This document shows positions 11,877-22,162 of a stretch of DNA of 64,000 nucleotides, in pieces. The translations under genes and the position numbers were made by a program. The notes below the pieces were generated by a model. It ran no database searches. It was not told the DNA's origin and was given only the letters and a program-made list of their open reading frames with translations. Within the stretch, counting starts at the first letter, position 1, and every line of letters begins with the position of its first letter. The stretch lies in NCBI GenBank assembly GCA_003971905.1, contig RSEE01000087.1:124001-188000 (forward strand). Direction: 5' to 3'. This DNA comes from Moniliella sp. 'wahieum'. Its lineage: Eukaryota > Basidiomycota > Moniliellomycetes > Moniliellales > Moniliellaceae.

Positions 11877-12085
11877 TTAGGAGACGGAAGGACAACTCAC
11901 GGTAGTTTCGGGCTTGGGCTGATTGGTGAATCCGAGCGGAGCTAGGGACGAGGAGAGGCCTTTGGTGGGGGGCGGCTGCACGTGTGGCAAGGCTGCGTCT
12001 GCACCGGCTTGGGCCGTAGTAACGTGTCTGAAGCCTCCGAGGCGTAGGGACGGGATGAGGCAGCGGCGGACAAACATTGCCTGAA
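11877..12085 (-). other. Orphan exon-like fragment with a mitochondrial presequence-like N terminus
   Basis: An ATG at about 12085 opens a frame beginning MFVRRCLIPSLRLGGFRH. It is rich in Arg, Leu and Ser without acidic residues, as expected of a mitochondrial targeting peptide. A Pro-rich linker follows, up to a possible splice donor (ACC then GTGAGT, about 11898). No matching second exon is recognised downstream. A similar Arg-rich frame (MLRASRRIQDGLIQ...) opens on the same strand at 12662. Either this is the remnant of a nuclear gene for a mitochondrial protein or it is chance; no family is named. Confidence 0.25.
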
Positions 12086-13697
12086 CGGAGACTGGATAGA
12101 GACTGGGAATTGACGCAACCAAAGGAGGGCTCGCGCGACTGGACTGACGAATGGCTGGAGGACGAGGTCGGAGGAGAAGTCGGACGCTAACAAGAGCAAG
12201 CTGCCTGTACTGGATCAATTGGCTGGAAAACGGGTAGGAGTCGGACAGGATAGGCGGGAAAGGACGGGAATGGAGGGTGGGGGAAAGGATCTCCCACCAA
12301 CCAGGGGTACAGGCTAAATCAAAAGGGGAAACAGACACAAGATGGGGTGTAGAAAGGAAGGCACGTCCAAAGAGGGGTTGATCACCTCAGGGGCGACCGA
12401 GAAAGGAAAATAAGTGGTGACAGGGCGACGGACGTCGCAAAGATACTGAATACTTGGTGGCCTCGTTTCGGCCACCGACTTGGACTTGGGGGAGGCGACT
12501 ACTGTCGCGCGTACGCATGGCAACTCGGGCCACCGTACATGGTGCAACCAACCATCGTCGAACTTGGTTGGGCTTGGAGGCGCGCTCCACTGGGCATGTG
12601 CAGAGCAGGCGGGCCTTAGCTTGGATCAGACCATCTTGGATCCGACGCGACGCCCGTAACACTTAGCTTCCATATCCACGTCGCAACAGCAACTCTCGAG
12701 AACGTTTTTGTACTTGACGCTATAATAGACATGTGTTTTGCAGAGACAATACTGTAACGATCATTTCTCGAACCACGTCCGTCTGCTTACCGGGAAAATT
12801 ATGAGTGCCAGTGCGTGGTAGACAGAAGACCTGCGAAAAAGCGGCGAAAAAAAAGAATCAGGTGCAGATTTAGACCGTCGTATGGTACTGTGCATGGCGG
12901 ACTTCTGAAGGGGGGTACTCAGGGTAACAATAATTTTGTCTCGCTCAAGAGAGACCGTTGAAGTTCGTAACAAACATACCACCGAAGATTTTCAGAATAA
13001 GAATTGAGACGTCAACCGACCTCTCTAGAAAGACTTTTACTGGATGGTGAAGAAACCAATTGTCGGTGGCAGCTGAGGATAAAATTCGAAGCAGTGTGAT
13101 GGAGACAGGATTGAATGATGTCTGGCGAAACAATTGCGAGTTCTGCTGGATAGCTCGAAACACAGAGCCCGACATGTCGTAGACATCTGATCCATACACA
13201 TGGCATTCCCGTTAGACTATAGTGAGAGAGAGTCAGTATTACTAGGCTATATGCATCGATGTTGCTGATATCCGCCACGGGGCATGCCAAGGTCGCATGA
13301 GCTCCATCGGCGGGGTGCTTATTAGCACACATTGTATCCATGCAGTATTGCTGGAACCTATTGTCTGCGGCACGAGGCAGCGAAATGCGGCAGAGCCCCC
13401 TTGAGAACGTGGGTTGCGTTTCGATCTCTTCCTCTCTGTAAAACTTATTGTGCGCGGCGGCCCCGCTCTGTCTCTGTTCCGCCCCTTCTTGTTTGCGCCT
13501 CCGCGCTGCCTCCCCCCGGATTGCATCTCCACCACTTCTGCCCCTGCCTTACTCGCCTCCCACAAAACTCCTGCATCCTGTTTATATACCTCTGTCTCGA
13601 TCTCTTCGGAATAGTACAGTAAACATCAGCCCTGCTTAACGCAGTTGCCGCGGTTACCTGTTGCAGGTAATAGCGCTTTTGTTCTTCAGTTATATAC
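12086..13697. other. Gene-poor stretch, no gene recognised
   Basis: Short open frames occur on both strands (for example 12387-12662 minus and 13332-13622 plus) without any family resemblance. A pyrimidine-rich stretch at 13420-13600 gives Ser/Pro/Leu-rich translations typical of non-coding sequence. No RNA gene seen. Confidence 0.45.
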
Positions 13698-13730
13698 CAC
13701 AAGGAGGACCACCCGGGCCTACGGCCCGGT

Positions 13731-13753
13731 CAGCTGGGGCTTCGCCCCAGCTG
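13731..13753. repeat. GC hairpin in left arm (10-bp stem, TTC loop)
   Basis: CAGCTGGGGC, loop TTC, GCCCCAGCTG forms a perfect 10-bp stem. Immediately before it, 13713-13729 forms a second hairpin with stem CCGGGCC and loop TAC. The pair resembles in form the double-hairpin elements described from some fungal mitochondrial genomes; that comparison is by shape only. Confidence 0.85.
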
Positions 13754-14359
13754 CCGTTCCCCCTTCGCCACCGTAGCCACCGTTCCCCCGCCGCCAACAC
13801 CGACATAGAGAAATAATATCACCGATGCTTGCTGCTGGCTGTGGGTGGGGGTGGCGCGGGGTGGCGTGGAACGTGGCACGGGGCAGCTGATGTAAAATGT
13901 GCACAGGGCGAATGGAGGAATAATATAATCTGTAGATCTGTAGGCCTGATCATGCACTCACATGCCATTGCCTTTTGCGGCCAAGCCACTGGTATGCGGA
14001 AGTCTCCTCATTGTTTCGCCTCTCGAGCGCCTCGGGCTGGTTATCCCTTGCGCGCCTCCTTCCCTTTCCTTCTTCTCTCCCTGTTGCACACAAGGTCGGA
14101 CTAGCGTCAGGAGCTTAGAATAAGCTATCTCTGACTGTTTCCTATCTTTCCTTGCACAGTGCAATCGTCCTTAGCTTGGTAGCGTAGCTACTTCTCAGTT
14201 AACGGACAGCCGCGGTTCTGGGCTCTCATTGGTGTGACCGATTCATCGCGCTCACCCATTGATCGCCTAGTCTAGTGCTTCGCCCTAGCCCCCCAATCTT
14301 TCATGGTAGCTACCGAGCGTCTTGACCGAAGTCCGATCTTGCAGTAAGTGCAATCATCC

Positions 14360-14510
14360 CTTCGCCTACTCCCCTCTCCACCTACTCCTCTCCGCCTACT
14401 CCTCTCTCCGCCTACTCCCCCAGCCTACTTCCTCTTTCACTACTCCCTTCTTCGCCTACCCCTCTCCTCGCGTACCTCATTCTCCGCCTACTCCTCACCC
14501 TTTAAAACCC
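14360..14510. repeat. Degenerate pyrimidine-rich repeat (CCTACTCCTCTCCG-like)
   Basis: Between the two inverted arms, about ten imperfect copies of a 14-17 base unit (CGCCTACTCCTCTC and variants) follow one another. Frames across it give low-complexity Ser/Pro/Leu/Tyr strings and are not considered genes. Confidence 0.7.
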
Positions 14511-14995
14511 TTTACACCCACCAGAATTGTCTATCTCGCCAGTGATGGTTATAGTAACGGCAACGAAGTAACGTTAAATGCCTGAACCCCTTCAACAAGA
14601 ATCCAGCCGACCTAAATACCCATGGTGCTTTTCCGTCTTCGGAGGGACTTTATCGCAGCTTTGAAATTTGAGCTAAAATATATTAAAGTTTAATTTCATT
14701 TTCATTTTCGTTTGGATTTTTACTTTGTTCCTGCTTTTCTTTCCTCTTGTTTCTCACCACCATATAAGCAGAAGAGTATTAGCAGTGCAGGAGATGAGGA
14801 GCATTTGGAAGATGACGGGGGAAATGTAGTGGAATCAACGGTGGGTAGGTGGGTGGATAGGAATATCCCTAAGTTATATTATTCCTCCATTCGCCCTGTG
14901 CACTTTTTACATCAGCTGCCCCTTGCCACGTTCCACGCCCCCGGCAGCCAGCACGAATCGGTGATATTATTTCTACAGTGGCGAAGGGGGAACGG

Positions 14996-15018
14996 CAGCT
15001 GGGGCTTCGCCCCAGCTG
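14996..15018. repeat. GC hairpin in right arm (10-bp stem, TTC loop)
   Basis: Same stem-loop as in the left arm. Because the structure is a hairpin, it reads almost the same on either strand. The neighbouring stem (15020-15035) is less perfect here. Confidence 0.85.
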
Positions 15019-15050
15019 ACCCGGCCGTAGGCCCGGTGGTCCTCCTTGTG

Positions 15051-16163
15051 TGTGATAAGGATGATCTTCGTCTTTTTGCCTTTTGGGTTTCACTATCCCA
15101 GGTTAGTGTAACGGTGTGGCTTCCCGGGCGAAGACAACCTTGCTTGACGGAGGCCGAGAGGGAGCCACAGCCCTCTGGCTTGTCGGGCAAGGGGACCAGA
15201 TGTAGGCCCGATGAGCGAGCTTTTTATCGAAGAGTCGTCGTCCATCTCTACCTTGATAGCGGTATATCCTCCCCCTGAATCCTAGGGAGACCGGTGTTGA
15301 GTGAGGACGTGTACTATTAATAATATAGGAAAAGACGATTGGTTGCTTGCCCGGACCCTGACAGAACTAAGCTTCCAATCCGTATCACGATGGGGCGTAT
15401 TCAGGGGCCACGACAAGATTTGGATGATATCGATGTCGCTGAGCAACCATATGCAGGATTACCGTCCATCGCGTGGGAAGCAATGATCACGCTGTTGGTC
15501 CATCAGTTGTACGCCGAGAGCTCGGCAGCTCAGCAAGACGCAAGGCATTCTTCTCACCCAACTGTGACAGGGTTCTAAAGATGACATTTGGTGGATAAGA
15601 AGAGGAACAAGGATTAGACTGTGGAGGTATGAAGGAAGGGGAATAGGAAGGGGGAAGAGCTGAGAGATGTGGATCAGGATCTGTCAACTGATCGAAATCA
15701 GATGCCATATAGGGCTCACATGGACCTATAGTAGACAAAGGGCGCCCTTGTACTATTGGGCGTGTCTCTAACAGAAGAGTTAGCCAGCTGATCGAAAGGT
15801 GGATCATCTAGAGTGTGTGTGCTTATCGAATAAGTGGAAAGGGGGACGGGAAATAGTGTCCTGCAACAGCGGAGTGGGTCGGGCGGCCGAGCTCGTCCGA
15901 GAGCTATATATAGTATTCTCCCCTTGTCTCCCTTGTGTCCCTTGTTAGAGCCCCCCTTCGATCTTCGCAACTAGGATCAAACCCCTTGTGTAATACGGAC
16001 AAGGTGATCCGGGTGTTGGCTTTTTGCGTCTTCTCCGATGTTATAACATACCTTGAATTATTTAGACGTGGTCCTGGACGCAAAAGTATATCTGAGTTCA
16101 GCTTTCAGATCTGAGCAGTTGAATCCGGGTGTGTGCGCATCTTGCTTGCTGATGTGATGAATC
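15051..16163. other. Gene-poor stretch, no gene recognised
   Basis: About 1.1 kb between the inverted-repeat element and the retroelement relic. Short frames at 15301-15807 and 15716-15970 have no recognisable features. The part next to 16164 may belong to the retroelement end, but the repeat boundary cannot be set from one sequence. Confidence 0.4.
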
Positions 16164-16431
16164 GACATCCTGGTCCACCCGGCTACTAGTATAGAGACCG
16201 CAATGCATGCTGAAGTATTTTGGACAGCAGCGTAGGTGATTGTTTGCGGGGAGAGGTGGGCGTTGGTGGTAAAAAGCAGGACGAGGGCTAAAGGAGAAAA
16301 GGCTACCAGCCGAGTTGGCTTGCGCGGGTACGGGCGCATCAGCAGTCTTCGGATCCCGGGGAGCCTCGAAGCTTAGTAGTAGTGAGGCCGGAAGTGCACC
16401 GCGATCGGTAAAGCCAGTCACCGTAGGAACA
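16164..16431 (-). repeat. LTR-like repeat, copy at the 3' side of the relic
   Basis: It shares blocks with 19570-19745: TCCACCCGGCT, then GTAGGTGATxGxTTGCGGG, then AGTCTTC, then TAGTGAGGCCGGAAGTGCAC, then AAGCCAGTxACCGT. This copy has about 90-100 extra bases in the middle. Direct orientation and spacing around gag/pol remnants suggest LTRs, but terminal TG...CA ends are not clearly seen. Confidence 0.5.
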
Positions 16432-16489
16432 GACCCCCCCTCCAAGACGGCATCATATAGCCCCAGCTATGTAGCCAACGCACTGATGT

Positions 16490-16973
16490 CAGTCTCGACG
16501 GTGTCCTGAGGCACTGGCTCGAGTCATTTCCCGTACACGGCTTCTGCGACAGTGTCGCCGTTTAGGTCGGCGAGACGGTAGCTGAGCTGGCCCACCCGCG
16601 CGGCCACCTGAAGAGGGCCTTACCAGGGCACCATAAGGTCGTGAAGTGGACGATTCGGCGCAGGTAGCAAGGGATTGGCCGCCGATCCTACCGGGAAAAC
16701 GATTCGCTACTTGGCACGGTCGAAGAAAGTCATGCGCCGATCCTGATGGGCGTGTGTCTGTTCTGATAGAAGAGCCGCTTGCGGGTATCGGCTGGGCAGG
16801 GCCTTCCGAGTCCAGCAGGTCTTGGAGGCAAGCGCCCCCCCAATGATATCGGCGGGGGAGTTGAGCATGCGCATGCGACCATAGAAGCCTTCGCATGGGG
16901 CTGCACCAATGACATCGTGGTAGTTTTGGTGTTGTATGTGTACACTACTACTCATTCTAGCAGAAACGGCCAC
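16490..16973 (-). pseudogene. Integrase C-terminal fragment of the retroelement
   Basis: Contains YPQAALLSEQTHAHQDRRMTFFDRAK-type sequence. This resembles the helical region after the catalytic core of Ty3/gypsy integrases, where a protein binding long terminal DNA is followed by a short beta-barrel. Another frame reads RVGQLSYRLADLNGD, as expected of that barrel. Several stops and shifts interrupt it. Confidence 0.5.
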
Positions 16974-17036
16974 CCTGCTGGGCGGAGGAATATTGAGTTC
17001 CGCTCGTCACACGCAGCGCTTTTTCTAGACCCGATT

Positions 17037-17724
17037 TCAAGCGCCTTTGACCGCTGGTTCAGCCAGAGCGTTGCCTTGTGGGTGATACCGCGAGGAATGC
17101 TGGAGCTGGACCCCCCGTTGACCAAGTATGCGCTGATGAAGCCATGCGAGTGGAAGACGGCGTCGTTGTCCGCCATCAACAATGCGGGAGGGGCTTGACT
17201 TCGGAACCAGAACGAGTTGAAAAGTCCTGTGTGTTTTCTGTGCGGTTGACTTGGTCACGCATGCACCCGCTTGAAGGAAACCGGTGGCCTGGTCCACAAC
17301 GACAAGGAACATCGTCTCGCTGCTTTTTGAATGTCCCCTCCAACATGCGCGTGGTCCACAGGTCCACAAAAAGGTGCTGCCCAACACCTGCCGGCTCGCG
17401 CTCGCCTTCGAGTTCGGGGGTGGACGATGCAGTGCCTTTTGGGCACAAACCTGGCAACCTCGGGTAAAGCGGCCGATAGGCTTCCGTTCCATTAGCGGGA
17501 AGAAGTATCGACACCATATCTCGTGGGATAAAGCCCCCGACCTTCGGTGCGGTGAGTCCACTCGCGGTAGTCTTTCCCCTTGTCGCATGTTTTGGGGCAG
17601 CGTCGCCGTGGCGGGTGCCGCTTCGGACGTTGGAGCCTCGGCCTCCCCCATCATTGCTGAAATGCCCTGCACGCCTGTGATGGATGTGGGCTTCTAAGTC
17701 GCGGTACGCTTGGAGGAAGATCAT
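17037..17724 (-). pseudogene. Integrase core fragment of the retroelement
   Basis: Shows a zinc-binding half (IHHRRAGHF in one frame, RGCQVCAQKAL in another). It also shows catalytic-core signatures: VVVDQATGF (first Asp), SRIVDGG (second Asp) and SRYHPQGNALAEPAVKGA (Glu). These fit the D,D(35)E integrase fold of gypsy-type elements. The frame shifts at least twice between the motifs. Confidence 0.65.
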
Positions 17725-18092
17725 GCGATATATCGAGTCGCCAGCGCAGCCTATCTTGTTCTGATGCCTCGACCCCCACCTCAGTCGATGGCCAGAGCAG
17801 CGTCAAATCCGCGAGGGCATTCTTGGCTCCAGGAACATGCTGTATCTCCACCTCTCGTATGCGCCATATGCAAGAGGGTCAGAGCTGCCTTGGCGAGGTG
17901 GTCGCCCGATGCCGCGTCAGGATGGTGATGAAGTATAATAGCGGTGACGGCCCCGTTATCACTCTGCAGGGTGAGGTTCGGATCGTTCGCAAGCCAGGGA
18001 CGCAGTTTGAGGACCGCGCGCGTGCTAACCCTAACCCTAACCGCGCATCGCACGTGGAGAGGACGCCGCCGATATCCTTCAGGAGCGGACAT
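17651..18092 (-). pseudogene. RNase H-like fragment of the retroelement
   Basis: Upstream of the integrase on the minus strand. One frame has NLTLQSDNGAVTAII and DHLAKAALTLLHMAH. The next has EIQHVPGAKNALADLTLLW, which corresponds to the end of Ty3/gypsy RNase H (H-V-P-G-x-x-N-x-x-A-D). The acidic residues are only partly preserved and the frame is broken. A 17-base run of telomere-like hexamers (18026-18042) lies inside it. Confidence 0.55.
18026..18042. repeat. Interstitial telomere-like run (TAACCC, nearly three units)
   Basis: TAACCCTAACCCTAACC inside the retroelement relic. Shorter telomere-like strings occur elsewhere in the island, at 23046-23055 (TTTAGGGTTAG) and 24402-24416 (CCTAACCCTACCC). 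Too short to be a chromosome end. Confidence 0.8.
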
Positions 18093-19110
18093 GCCAGGAG
18101 CAGGCTCACCTGCGGATGATCAGCTACACATGGGCCTCGATCGTCCCCATGCGGGCTCACAGGTGTATTATGGGGAAAACGGCAAGACCAACCGTAGAAC
18201 AGCTGGAGAGTGGATTGACGGTCGATAAGGGATGGACCGGGATTGGTCGAGGTGGATGGCTGTGGGCCGGTGCACCAAGATAGCGCGATCACATTGACTC
18301 TCGCCCCCGCGTCAGGGTTCACTCGGCGGCGGCAAGAATAGACAACGGCTTTTCGACCTGAGGAACTATTAAGTTGAAATCCGGACGAAGAGCGTGCATT
18401 ACACGGTCATTCACCACCACCGGACTGCAACAGGGAGAATGGGAGATCGATACATGGTCATTCCTACCTGAATTTAGGCAGCTCGGCCGTAGCGAAATGA
18501 AGGTGGCTAGGTCTGCTCTCGCTCTTGTTGCTGCCTGCTGTCTAGCCTGTCGGCGGATTCCTGCTAGCCGGCTTTTGCCTTCACCCCACGGCTGGTGTGA
18601 GCCACAGCAGACGGAGCGCGGTTACACTGCGTACTGCGGATGAAAAGGGAACACGCCAGACCCAGGGGTCACTGACACTATTAACATTGGCCTCTCTCAG
18701 TCCCTGTAGGTACAACTGCCCGTCGACTGCCATAATCCCGGTATCTCACGTGGGGGCGCTTTCTTTGGGTAACACATCAGTCGCAGCACGAATAATGTTG
18801 CCTGCTTGGGTTTTGTTGTCGGAAAACAGTGCAGGATATCCGTTTCGGCCAGGTCCGGCAGGTGATAAGGTGATTTCGTTCTCCGTAGCGATTGGCGCTA
18901 ATTTCGGAGGAGCGGCCTTGCAGAGTTTTTTCATGAGAGCTTCTTCCTGATTGCTGTGCGCCGTGCGCAACCGTGTCCAAATCTTCGGTTAGCCGCACCG
19001 TGTATTGGCAAGCCAGCCATTGCGGCCCGTGAGACCTTAACGGCGTGCCCCCACGCGTGGTCTTCAGTAGTAAACGGATTACGCTCGAACTGTTGATCGA
19101 CGACGCGAAT

Positions 19111-19527
19111 TCAAGTAGGGAGGGTGGTGAAGGGATCATCATCCATTCCGTTTTGGAGCTGTAGTTCGCGCGCTCTGAGGGTGACGGCGGCGGTTGCCCA
19201 TCTCCATAGCGATCTAACGGCGGAGCGTAACTCATGGAATTCTCGTTCGAAAGAGCCCCCGGGGGCTCCGCTAGCGTTCTCAAGGCCGTACTTGCCAAAA
19301 GTGCTGTAGGCATCTTCAGGAGAGGGACCACAAGTAATGTCGGGCTCGTGGAGCAGCTGTGGCGAGCCAAGTACGTCTGTCAATGAGAGCCTAGACACGT
19401 CTCGTCGCTGCAGTGGGTTATCTCTATAAGCCCTCAACTCCTCCGTTGACAACTCTGTTTTGACTTGACCATTGATAATGTAGTCTGCAGGTGACGATCT
19501 CCAATAATTGTCATCAGAGGAAGACAT
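19111..19527 (-). pseudogene. Gag-like leader fragment
   Basis: Frame starting MSSSDDNYWRSSPADYIING just inside the upstream LTR-like copy. It is rich in Ser, Asp, Glu and Arg and ends at a stop near 19111. The position directly after the LTR suggests the N-terminal part of gag, but no capsid or zinc-knuckle motif is seen. The continuing sequence to about 18780 is broken. Confidence 0.4.
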
Positions 19528-19569
19528 TGGCGAAAGTTTTCGAAAAGATCTCGCCCGCAATTAATGTAG

Positions 19570-19745
19570 CGATGTCCTTGTCCACCCGGCTGTGGAGAGC
19601 GCACAATAGATGCGGAAGCGTTTAGGACACAGTAGTGTAGGTGATCGATTGCGGGCAAGAGATAAGTCTTCAGAGCACACAGAGAGCCTCGGAGCTAGTG
19701 AGGCCGGAAGTGCACTATCGGTGAAGCCAGTTACCGTCACAACAG
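19570..19745 (-). repeat. LTR-like repeat, copy at the 5' side of the relic
   Basis: Partner of 16164-16431, about 100 bases shorter because of an internal deletion or insertion in one copy. The strong divergence between the copies argues for an old insertion. Confidence 0.5.
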
Positions 19746-20916
19746 CGAGTCTTTTCCCTCGTGCTTTTCTCTTTCCTGGTTGAGGTCGGATATAACCATA
19801 GCATCCTTTCTTTTGGGGCTCATTTTTGTTGCTAATTGTTTTCCTGGCTGTGAGAGTGTGGGGAGCTCTCCCAACTTGGTCTGCGCTCTTATTGTCTGAG
19901 GGCCATTGGCCTTGATTTATTGTTGCCCCTTTCTTCTTTGTGTTGTGTAGTCCTATATATTCGGTCTACATGACCCTTCATCCATTGTATATATGTTTTT
20001 TCCCCTGACTTTAGCGGGTCATTTCATATTCCTACTTTCGTCTTCTTCGTTTCCGTCTTTGTGTCAAAACATTCTTTTTCGAGAAACTATTCTTCAATCA
20101 CCAGGCGACGTTTTTTTTCCCTAGTTCACCACTTCGGTCCCACCGATCCGCTTTCAACGACCGCCTCTTGGTCTTCCAGTCTCCATCCGACCGGGGAACC
20201 ACAGCCGCCTCCATCTCCAGCATCCAGTCTCCTCAATAAATGGATCCCATGGCGATCCTACGAAAGTTGTGTTCAGGTCGCGTTCAGGACCTGTCCCACC
20301 CTCTGTCATTGCCTCTACATGTGCGACCCCCTTGCGACAAATCCTATGTAACACTGCACGAACTATAATTAGCACGCTACTATAACCGTGATCGTTCTAG
20401 CCCGTACGCACACTTGCCACGCAATTCGATACCCTAATTATGTGGTCTCACGTCATCTCGAGCGTCATTCGGATCTGACCATAAACTATAGTGTTTAGCA
20501 GCTCTTCGAACAACCGTGAATGGCCTGTACTCTCCCTCCTCAAAGGTAAAGCACCCCTAAACTGAGAGTCGGGCTCCAGTCCGGAGGAGTGCGGCAATTA
20601 TAGATGTGTTATCGCACAACTTTTGGCTATTATCACAGTTGGAACCAAGAGACAGAGAGGCTTTACTGTTGTGATGCACGGCAAGTTAACGATGGAGAGA
20701 ATCAATGAGGGGGACTATGGTATACATTTGTAGAACTGTGAAGAGAGCACACACAATCTAAAAAGGAGGAGTGAGATGGAGACACTAGAGAAACAGATGA
20801 GAGCGATAAGCGCAGGCAAGACATGACGGAAAGAAAAGTGCATTATCCAAGTAGAGCAGAGCAGGACTAACGTGCTAGTCTGCGGCTAGGGAATGCTGGG
20901 CAGCACGAGAGATGAA

Positions 20917-21073
20917 CTTCAAGGCATGCAAGAAGGCAGGGCAGTCATCAGTCCCAAAAGCCCTTCAAGCAAGCTCCATTGCGAAGGACAACAAAAGAAC
21001 AAGGACAGCGGAGGCGCACCTTCAATGCGTGCAAGAAGGTAGGGCAGTCAGCCACAAGTCCTTCAAGCAAGCT
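20917..21073. repeat. Two-copy direct repeat (about 55 bp, 103-bp spacing)
   Basis: CTTCAAGGCATGCAAGAAGGCAGGGCAG...CCTTCAAGCAAGCT-type blocks at 20917-20973 recur at 21020-21072 with substitutions. A frame across both reads Lys/Gln/Ala-rich sequence and looks incidental. Confidence 0.7.
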
Positions 21074-22115
21074 AAAGGGAAGAAGATAACAGGCAGGCAA
21101 GCAAGTGGGAACAGACAAAAGGGTTGCGCAAAACCCGCGTATTAAAAGGGGCGAATCATTCGAACCACAGCGAGCGTCACCGATCAATTGTAGAGAGTGC
21201 AGGAGAACCCTAGCACTACCTTCTAGCATAATGCGCCTCTTGCCCCACTATCTTCGACAATCTATCGGGCAGAAGAACCTTATGTATGGACAGATCACAT
21301 ATCACATGTTGGACGATAGCACCTGATTGATCACATAATTATGTGCACTTCAGAGAGCATTGTGAGAAGAGGGTTTTCCGCTAGGGTTCCCAGCACGACT
21401 CTCATCATGCATCATGCATCATTTTTGATTGGTGATATATGATACTTGCTTATCGGGTTCCGCTTGCAGGCTACGCTCCCTCAAGCATCCTTTGCCAGCT
21501 CCATCTCCCTCCTCTGTCTTCTGTTTCCTTCCTTTCCCTTAGCCACACGCGCTTGAAAAGACTTGTGGCTAGCCGCGTTGCTTTCGTGCCTTGAACGTTG
21601 AACCGTAGAACCGTAGCACTGCCCACTGCCCTCTCACCCATTTGTCCAAAATCGGGCGGATTCCTGCATTTCAATCTTTCACAATACAATTTTTAAATTT
21701 CCGATGACTATTCGCCATAGCGGTGCTTTATGGAGTTTGGTTCTGATTAAGGCCCTTCTGCGCACAGCCGTACCCTCAGCTACAATCAGAACCATAGACA
21801 TTACTCATCGCTCACCGCATTCAGCATTTACCGTTCGTTGGGTCGATCGGAGCCTTTTTGTACCCACTCGAGAAAACCGGTGATCAATAGGTGACGTTCT
21901 GCATTTTAGCCGAAACCGGCCTCCACCGGCGGTGACACATTGAAACATTAGAGCCAAATTCGGCCAGATCCGGGTCGTTGGGTCAATATGATGGCTGCCA
22001 AGTGCCTCAGGAGCCCTCCGCGACACCTTGGGCAAGAGGACCAAAAACGTAGGCTAGAAGCCAGAGAGGGCTTCGGACATTATATGAGTCGTCATACCTC
22101 TGCTTGACTAGTGAT

Positions 22116-22162
22116 ACTTGCCCAGTTGAGCCCCCGTGAAGGGACACTTGCCCAGTTGAGCC
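22116..22162. repeat. 18-bp direct repeat, two copies
   Basis: ACTTGCCCAGTTGAGCCC occurs at 22116-22133 and again at 22145-22162. Confidence 0.9.

Larger units (their letters stand above)
13698..15050. mobile_element. 1.35-kb inverted-repeat (foldback-like) element with GC hairpins
   Basis: Two arms of about 230 bp (13698-13930) and 177 bp (14874-15050) are inverted copies of one another. Both run from CACAAGGAGGACCACC through a hairpin and through AATAATATCACCGAT to CAGGGCGAATGGAGGAATAA. They differ by a GC-rich insertion of about 50 bases in the left arm and scattered substitutions. The central 940 bp has no credible gene, so the element looks non-autonomous. No clear target-site duplication is seen. 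What inserted or copied it is unknown. Confidence 0.75.
16164..19745 (-). mobile_element. Decayed Ty3/gypsy-like LTR retroelement
   Basis: On the minus strand, in order from 19745 down: an LTR-like repeat copy, a gag-like frame, RNase H-like sequence, integrase-like sequence and a second LTR-like copy. The RNase H-before-integrase order is that of Ty3/gypsy elements. The reverse transcriptase core and protease were not found, so much of pol appears deleted. Frames are broken many times by stops and shifts, more heavily than in the housekeeping genes, so the element is probably dead. It is a fungal transposon, not a virus. Confidence 0.6.

Noticed and set aside
13698-15050. Mitochondrial DNA insertion (NUMT) as the source of the hairpins
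   Set aside because: Apart from the hairpin style, the arms and centre show no mitochondrial gene or AT-rich mitochondrial sequence; kept only as a comparison.
18026-18042. Telomere
   Set aside because: Fewer than three hexamers, embedded in retroelement sequence with genes on both sides.
20912-21145. Small Lys/Gln-rich frame on the + strand
   Set aside because: It spans a two-copy DNA repeat and shows no conserved features; probably incidental.
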